Assembly: GCA_002355495.1 (NCBI GenBank)
Contig: AP017424.1
Span: 7,567,501-7,631,500 of the forward strand
Origin: Streptomyces laurentii
GTDB lineage: Bacteria > Actinomycetota > Actinomycetes > Streptomycetales > Streptomycetaceae
Length of the DNA: 64,000 nucleotides
Direction: 5' to 3'
Shown here: piece after piece, positions 59,426 through 64,000 of the stretch
Numbering within the stretch: position 1 is the first letter of the stretch
How the letters are laid out: each line of letters starts with the position of its first letter
Made by a program: the position numbers and the translations under genes
Notes under the pieces: generated by a model
Databases searched by the model: none
The model's input: only the letters and a program-made list of their open reading frames with translations
What the model was told of the DNA's origin: nothing

Positions 59426-61350
59426 GTTCGCTCCATCTGCAGGAGAGGGACGCCGCACCAGGCGAGCAGGTTGGGATGGGGAAGACGGCTGGCGAGATCG
59501 GCGAGGGTGGCTGCGGTGTCCGGCCAGGTGGCGGAGGGGCCGAGAGGAGCCAGCAGCAGTGCGTCACCGGTCCGTACGACCTCGAACCGGCCTTGGGCCC
59601 ACTGGACGATCGCGTCCTCGCTGATGTCGTTCCCGCCGCGCGGGGCCCGCGGGGCGGGATAGCCGCCGAACGGCAGGACCGGCTGGAGCAGCGCGCCGGG
59701 CGCACCGGCCCAGCGGCGCAGCACGGTCCTTGTGCCGTTCGGGGTGAGCGTCAGGGTCTCCTGGAGGATGAGAGCGGCCTCGCTCATGGCCGACTGCAGG
59801 CGATACGCCTCCCGTGCGGTGTCCGCGGCGCGCTCCAGGTTGTAGGTGCGCGGGAGCTGGTCGCCTCGTGCGGGGCCGTAGCAGAGCAGGGCCGTCGCGA
59901 GCGCCGGCAGACACGAGGCTTCGCCGGGCCGGCGCCGGTCGACGGCGGCGGCTACCGACTTGAGTTCGCATCCGAAGGCGATGGTGAGCGCCGCGAGGTC
60001 GATCAAGGGGGTGAACAGCTCGTTGTCGCGACGGTAGGCGTGGGTGAGATGCCCGGTCTTGCGCAGACGTCCGGCGGCGTCGATGATCCACTTCTCCGCC
60101 TCGCACCGGCCGTCGGGCACCGAGGAGCCCATCGACGCCATCCACTGCTGCAACCGGGGCAGGACCGTTACCGGGTGGTCGCCGGTGAATACGGTGGCGA
60201 GCCTCTTCAGGGCCGCCGGGGCGGGGACCGGAACGCGCAGGGACTTGGTCATCGGGAGCCGGACGGAGCGTTCCAGGACGTAGTCGACGGCCTCGTCGAG
60301 CCAGAGCTCCATGCCCTCGGCCGGGCGGGCGGCGGCGTCCAGCTCTTTGGTGATCACCATGGCCGGCGCGACACCCACGGTGGCCGGCGGGACGCGGCCG
60401 CTGGCCAGTTCGGTGGCCGCCGTGCGGGCCGCGTCGCCGAAGATGCCGGGCGGCACCCAGGACGCCACTACCTGCTGCCGGCTGCCGGACGGCGTCACCA
60501 GGGCGAAGGCGGCCCGCGCGGGCGAGCGATGCCGTAGCCCCGGCCATCCGGTCAGCGCGGAGTTCTCCCGCCCCGCCCGGAATCCGGCCACACCCGCAGG
60601 ACGCTGCTCGCCCTGCCAGGTGACGTCCTCGTCCAGGTACGTGCTCAGAGCGCCGGGGGCCAGGCGGCGCGTGGAGGCCCAGAGGGAACGGGGCAGGGTG
60701 GTGACGGGGATGCCGGCTTCGCGCAGCGGCTGGACATCGTCCTGCTTGACCACCGGCACGAGGACGTCCACCGTCCCGGGCTTGCCCAGGCGTTGGGCGA
60801 GAGACACGAGGGTCCGGCCGGTCAGCGGCGGGTCGTCGACCAGCAGGATCCGGCGCTGGCCGAGGGTGACGTGGTCACTCGGGCGGACGCAGATGCAGGT
60901 GACGTCGAGTCCTTCGCGGGAAAGACGGGCCGCGACCAGCGGGGCCAGGTATGCCCCGCCCGTCCGCACCCCGACCACGGTCACCGGCCCTCGGGCCGAC
61001 GTGGCGGACAGCCAGTTCTCGGCGAGCTGGACGAGGTCGGGCCACTCCACGCCCTGGACGGCCAGGGACGCCGGGAGGCGTACGACCGATTCGTCGCTGC
61101 GCAGCGAGAGGGGAACCAGGCCGGCGTCCGGGCCGACGACCTGCCTCTCGCCGCTGATGAGCCGCCGGGCCGCGCGCAGGACGAAGGTCCGCAGCTGGCC
61201 GGCCTCGGGCAGGACGCGGTCTTCGGCCCGGACCCACAGCGCGGTGAGTATCTCGTAGCAGCGCAGGGCGCTGACCGCCAGGCCCTCGCTCGCGACGAGG
61301 TCGCGAGCGAGGGAACCGACGGTCAGCGGCCTGACGGGAAGCCTGGTCAT
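59419..61350 (-). CDS. Phosphoribosyltransferase-domain protein
   Basis: 643 aa from ATG 61350, overlapping the methyltransferase stop as ATGA. Residues about 95-220 contain VTVVGVRTGGAYLAPLVAARL and the PRPP loop RRILLVDDPPLTGRTLVSLAQRL (normally D-D-x-x-x-T-G-x-T). The rest is a large domain without familiar motifs (GMELWLDEAVDYVLERSVRLPMTKSLRVP, LLCYGPARGDQLPRTYNLERAADTAREAYRL). Similar large PRTase proteins occur in Streptomyces stress and ter-type clusters. Predicted to transfer a phosphoribosyl group or cleave a nucleotide. Confidence 0.82.
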   Translation of the reverse strand: MTRLPVRPLTVGSLARDLVASEGLAVSALRCYEILTALWVRAEDRVLPEAGQLRTFVLRAARRLISGERQVVGPDAGLVPLSLRSDESVVRLPASLAVQGVEWPDLVQLAENWLSATSARGPVTVVGVRTGGAYLAPLVAARLSREGLDVTCICVRPSDHVTLGQRRILLVDDPPLTGRTLVSLAQRLGKPGTVDVLVPVVKQDDVQPLREAGIPVTTLPRSLWASTRRLAPGALSTYLDEDVTWQGEQRPAGVAGFRAGRENSALTGWPGLRHRSPARAAFALVTPSGSRQQVVASWVPPGIFGDAARTAATELASGRVPPATVGVAPAMVITKELDAAARPAEGMELWLDEAVDYVLERSVRLPMTKSLRVPVPAPAALKRLATVFTGDHPVTVLPRLQQWMASMGSSVPDGRCEAEKWIIDAAGRLRKTGHLTHAYRRDNELFTPLIDLAALTIAFGCELKSVAAAVDRRRPGEASCLPALATALLCYGPARGDQLPRTYNLERAADTAREAYRLQSAMSEAALILQETLTLTPNGTRTVLRRWAGAPGALLQPVLPFGGYPAPRAPRGGNDISEDAIVQWAQGRFEVVRTGDALLLAPLGPSATWPDTAATLADLASRLPHPNLLAWCGVPLLQMERTC

Positions 61351-62129
61351 GCGGTGGTCTCGCGGCGCGCGACGGCGTGCACGAGCCGTCCGAGGTTCCG
61401 GTAGGGGCTGCGGGTGGAGGCGGCCCACTCTGTGGCCAGCGCCTCGCCGAACGTGGCCTCGTCGGGCCGCCATTCGCCCTTGATGTGGTCGTGGAAGATC
61501 CGGACGCCCTGCCATTCCAGCGGGGTCAGGCCGTTGTCGCGGGCGAGCTGGGCCAGGTGGTCGGGTGTGTCGCCGCGGGTGACGAGGCCGAGGTTGCCCA
61601 GGCTCGCGCTCTGGCCGCTCTCGATCTGCTCGCGGGCCGATTCGTACTCGCCGCGCAGGGCCTCGCGCATCCCGACCGCGAGGGCGTTCTTCGTCAGGAC
61701 GCTCAGGATCCCGCCGGGGGCGACGAGCCGGGCGAGATGGGCGATCGGCTCGGCGGAGTCCGGCAGATACATCACGACGCCGTGGCAGCACACCGCGTCG
61801 AACTCCTGGCCGGCGAAGGGCAGGTTGTAGATGTCGGCCTCGACGAGGGTGACGCGGTCGGCGACGCCCGCCGCGCCGAGCTTGTCCTTCGCGCGCTTGA
61901 GCATGTCGGAGGAGACTTCGGCGCCGGTGACGTGGTGACCGGCCGCGGCCAGGCGCAGCACCATCTCGCCGTCGCCGCAGCCGACGTCCAGGACACGGGC
62001 TGGCTTGTCGCCGAGCTCCGCCAGGACGCGGCGCGCCACGATCTCGTGGCGCAGTCGTCCGCGCCCGCTGCCGTTGTAGGAGGCGTAGCCGTTGCCGACG
62101 GTGCCGAAGTCGGTGGGTTGGGTGGTCAT
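61347..62129 (-). CDS. Class I SAM-dependent methyltransferase
   Basis: 260 aa from ATG 62129 with AGGAG upstream, overlapping the upstream stop as ATGA. Motif I VLDVGCGDGEMVLRLAAAGHHVTGAEVS, motif II LVEADIYNLPFAGQEFDAVCCHGVVMYL, motif III LVAPGGILSVLTKN. Resembles small-molecule or CmoA-like methyltransferases. Located between two genes of the nucleoside-like set. Confidence 0.92.
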   Translation of the reverse strand: MTTQPTDFGTVGNGYASYNGSGRGRLRHEIVARRVLAELGDKPARVLDVGCGDGEMVLRLAAAGHHVTGAEVSSDMLKRAKDKLGAAGVADRVTLVEADIYNLPFAGQEFDAVCCHGVVMYLPDSAEPIAHLARLVAPGGILSVLTKNALAVGMREALRGEYESAREQIESGQSASLGNLGLVTRGDTPDHLAQLARDNGLTPLEWQGVRIFHDHIKGEWRPDEATFGEALATEWAASTRSPYRNLGRLVHAVARRETTA

Positions 62130-62590
62130 GAGGAGAACTCCTTGTTGATCTGGGGCCAGTGCTCGACGAAGAAACGGAACGAGGGGTAACGGCCGGAGTC
62201 CAGCGCGGCGGCGACTTCGCCCGTGGGGGTGAACGTGCCGGCGCGCAGGGCCTGGCGGATGGCGACCAGCCGCGGTATTCGCCTGGCCAGCTGAGGGACC
62301 CGCGCGCGGGCCTCGGCGTAGGGGAGCCACGCGGCGAGCTGACCGTGGGTCATCTCCTCCCACACCACGGCGTCGATGCGCTCCTTTCCCAGGCGCAGGG
62401 CGACCAGGTGCGGTACGGCGGTCCGCTCGGGGCCGGCGCCGCGGTGGCCCAGGGCTGTGACCTGTCCGGGAAATCCGGTGCGCAGGTCGGTCAGGTGCTG
62501 CGCGAACGCGGCTCCCAGCCGGCACGACAGGCAGACGCACACGGAGTCGGTCTCGGCCAGGTCGTCGATGGTGAAGACGCGCTCACCCAC
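62126..62590 (-). CDS. Hypothetical protein of nucleoside-like set
   Basis: 154 aa from GTG 62590, overlapping the SAHH-like stop by 8 nt and the methyltransferase start by ATGA. VFTIDDLAETDSVCVCLSCRLGAAFAQHL has a C-V-C-L-S-C cluster that may bind metal; then VVWEEMTHGQLAAWLPYAEARARVPQLARRIPRL. No known family. Its tight packing suggests a structural partner of the neighbouring enzymes. Confidence 0.7.
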   Translation of the reverse strand: MGERVFTIDDLAETDSVCVCLSCRLGAAFAQHLTDLRTGFPGQVTALGHRGAGPERTAVPHLVALRLGKERIDAVVWEEMTHGQLAAWLPYAEARARVPQLARRIPRLVAIRQALRAGTFTPTGEVAAALDSGRYPSFRFFVEHWPQINKEFSS

Positions 62591-64000
62591 GGCCGTCTCC
62601 CGCCGGCGGCGTGCTGGTGGGGCCGTAGAGCTGGTAGTAGGCGTCGATGATCCCGGACTCGGACAGAATCCGGTTGGTGGCGGCCACGTTGTGGCCGGGC
62701 TTCAGCCGCTCGTCGCCCTGGGCCAGTGCGACGGCGCCCACGGCGAGACCGGCGAGCACAAGGTCGACGTACCGGTTGGACAGCGACTCGGCGTAGTGGA
62801 AGTTGATCGGCATGCCGTGTCCGACCGCGAGCACGTCCGGCCCGTCGGCGAGCGTGTAGCCGGTGCCCAGGACACCGCGCTCCGCCACGGTGCTGCTGCC
62901 CGCGCGCAGCTCGGCGAGCGCGAACTCGTAGTCGCGCGACGTCGTGCTGACGAGGAAGGACCGCGGCGGCAGGAGCCGGGCCTGCTCCAGACCGAAGCTC
63001 GTGGCGCCGACGCAGCCGATCACCAGCTTCGGCTGGTGAGACGCGACCAGGCGGTTGAGCGACCGGCCGGTGACGTAGCCCTGCTCGTGCGCGCCGACCA
63101 GGCGGGTGATGTCGGCGTCGTACACGGCGACCCGCATCCGCCGGTCGCGCAGCACCCCGGCCACCTCGCTGCCGATCCGGCCGAAGCCGAGGACGAGAGC
63201 GGCCTGCCCCTCGAACTTCTCGTCCGGCAGCAGCCGCAACGTGTTGCGGACCGCCGCGTCGGCGATGCCGTAGGACTCGATCATGCTCTTCATGTCGCTC
63301 TCGGCGACGCTGAAGAGCGGGATGGGCAGGTCGAGGCCGTCGAGCTTGCGGATACCGGAGGTGGTTTGCTCCACCAGCCCGGTGAAGTGCCCCGCTAAGG
63401 ACGGCATGTGCGTGAGGACGGCCGGCATCACGTATCCGCCGTCGTCCATCACGATGCTGCTCAGCCCTGCCGCCTCCGCCTTCACGACGTGGCTCTTGAT
63501 GCCGGCCAGCAGGTCCCGGTAGCGCCACACCTCGATCCCGTACCTGTGGACCAGGTGCGCGTCGACGCGGCGGGAGTGCGCGTAGGGGTACTCCTTGTCG
63601 ATCACCGTCATGTTCGCCGGGTCCACGCCGAGGGCGAGGAGGCTGTCGACCAGGGCCAGGAAGTCCCGCATGTGGTGGATCGTGAGGATGACGCCGACGC
63701 CGGACAGCGGCCGGCCGATCCACCGGTCGCTCAGCGTGCTGGTCAGCGGCAGCTCGTCGACGACGGCCGCCATCTCCGTTTCGGTGAGCGGCAGATGCCG
63801 GACATCCTCGAAGAACCGCTCCGCGCCCGCGCTCGTCCCGTTCACATGCGACGCCGTGATCCGGTGGGTGCCCGGGGCCACCGCGCCCGGCTCCGCGGGC
63901 GCGCCCACCGTCAGGTGCCCCCGTCCGCCGTCGGCGAGCGAACACACCCAGGACTGCTGCGCGTCGTCGTGCCAGATGTCCTCGACCTGAGGAGTGCGGC
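62583..64000 (-). CDS. S-adenosylhomocysteine hydrolase-like protein, partial at window edge
   Basis: The frame is open to the right edge, so the N-terminus lies outside. A GTG/ATG-type codon at 63947 is internal. NAD-binding Rossmann motif AALVLGFGRIGSEVAGVLRDRRMRVAVYDAD with LVIGCVGATSFGLEQARLLPPRSFLVSTTSRDYEFALAEL, plus FHYAESLSNRYVDLVLAGLA, follow SAHH. The N-terminal catalytic region is shorter and different (ILTIHHMRDFLALVDSLLALGVDPANMTVIDKEYPY), so this is a divergent SAHH-like protein rather than the housekeeping enzyme. Confidence 0.85.
   Translation of the reverse strand, partial: RTPQVEDIWHDDAQQSWVCSLADGGRGHLTVGAPAEPGAVAPGTHRITASHVNGTSAGAERFFEDVRHLPLTETEMAAVVDELPLTSTLSDRWIGRPLSGVGVILTIHHMRDFLALVDSLLALGVDPANMTVIDKEYPYAHSRRVDAHLVHRYGIEVWRYRDLLAGIKSHVVKAEAAGLSSIVMDDGGYVMPAVLTHMPSLAGHFTGLVEQTTSGIRKLDGLDLPIPLFSVAESDMKSMIESYGIADAAVRNTLRLLPDEKFEGQAALVLGFGRIGSEVAGVLRDRRMRVAVYDADITRLVGAHEQGYVTGRSLNRLVASHQPKLVIGCVGATSFGLEQARLLPPRSFLVSTTSRDYEFALAELRAGSSTVAERGVLGTGYTLADGPDVLAVGHGMPINFHYAESLSNRYVDLVLAGLAVGAVALAQGDERLKPGHNVAATNRILSESGIIDAYYQLYGPTSTPPAGDGRG

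Noticed and set aside
1..64000. CRISPR array, tRNA, rRNA, integrase and attachment sites
   Set aside because: Looked for repeat-spacer patterns, cloverleaf ends and Tyr/Ser recombinase motifs; none was convincing.

Overview
The window is typical Streptomyces DNA: about 70% G+C, strong third-position GC, frequent GTG/TTG starts, and genes packed with 4-nt stop/start overlaps (ATGA, GTGA). About 2-46 kb looks like an integrated conjugative element or a conjugative plasmid. It carries an actinobacterial type IV secretion module (VirB4-like SCO6880 family, SCO6881-like polytopic membrane protein, DUF6112-like protein, transglycosylase/NlpC-P60 hydrolase), a MOB-type relaxase with a MobC-like partner, a DUF2637/Spd-like membrane protein, a WhiB-like regulator, a DnaC-like ATPase and a replication-initiator-like protein. 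No integrase, tRNA gene, rRNA or CRISPR array was seen. Positions 1-210 hold nothing I can support.

Layout. 0.2-3.2 kb: AAA ATPase plus VWA/metallopeptidase-like pair (- strand). 3.4-14.1 kb: conjugation operon (- strand), with an unusual leader at 14.1-14.5 kb containing four tandem Shine-Dalgarno/4-codon mini-ORFs (M-F/Y-R-P-stop) and two large hairpins. 14.75-18.6 kb: + strand operon (DNA methyltransferase, DUF4913, RelE-like, winged helix, secreted SH3 protein). 18.8-22.4 kb: IS5-type sequences around a secreted nuclease gene of lower GC. 22.6-31.8 kb: second + strand operon of plasmid-type proteins, an MFS transporter and a sortase-anchored SpaA/Cna_B adhesin. 32.3-37.2 kb: small secreted, lipoprotein and DUF317 proteins. 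37.6-44.0 kb: mobilisation, transfer and replication genes (- strand). 44.0-45.0 kb: divergent control region with hairpins. 45.0 kb: XRE/MmyB regulator.

46.1-64.0 kb is a separate biosynthetic region. It starts with a degraded patch in which a P-loop kinase, an APH-like kinase and a TPR regulator are truncated and joined. An apparently intact RiPP-like set on the - strand follows: radical SAM/SPASM protein, 2OG-Fe(II) oxygenase, P-loop kinase, Ser/Thr kinase, a previously unmarked 53-aa precursor candidate and an HExxH-type peptide beta-hydroxylase. A Nudix gene and a divergent XRE-TPR regulator flank it. Upstream on the same strand are a LuxR-type regulator, a PIMT-like methyltransferase, broken exporter genes, and a tightly overlapped HAD / phosphoribosyltransferase / methyltransferase / SAHH-like set that runs off the right edge.

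A general caution: at least thirteen genes are interrupted by what looks like one missing base, mostly in short G/C runs. Restoring one base (two in two of the genes) gives full-length proteins whose ends overlap their neighbours correctly. This pattern fits sequencing or assembly error better than biological decay, so those genes are annotated as single loci with the break stated.
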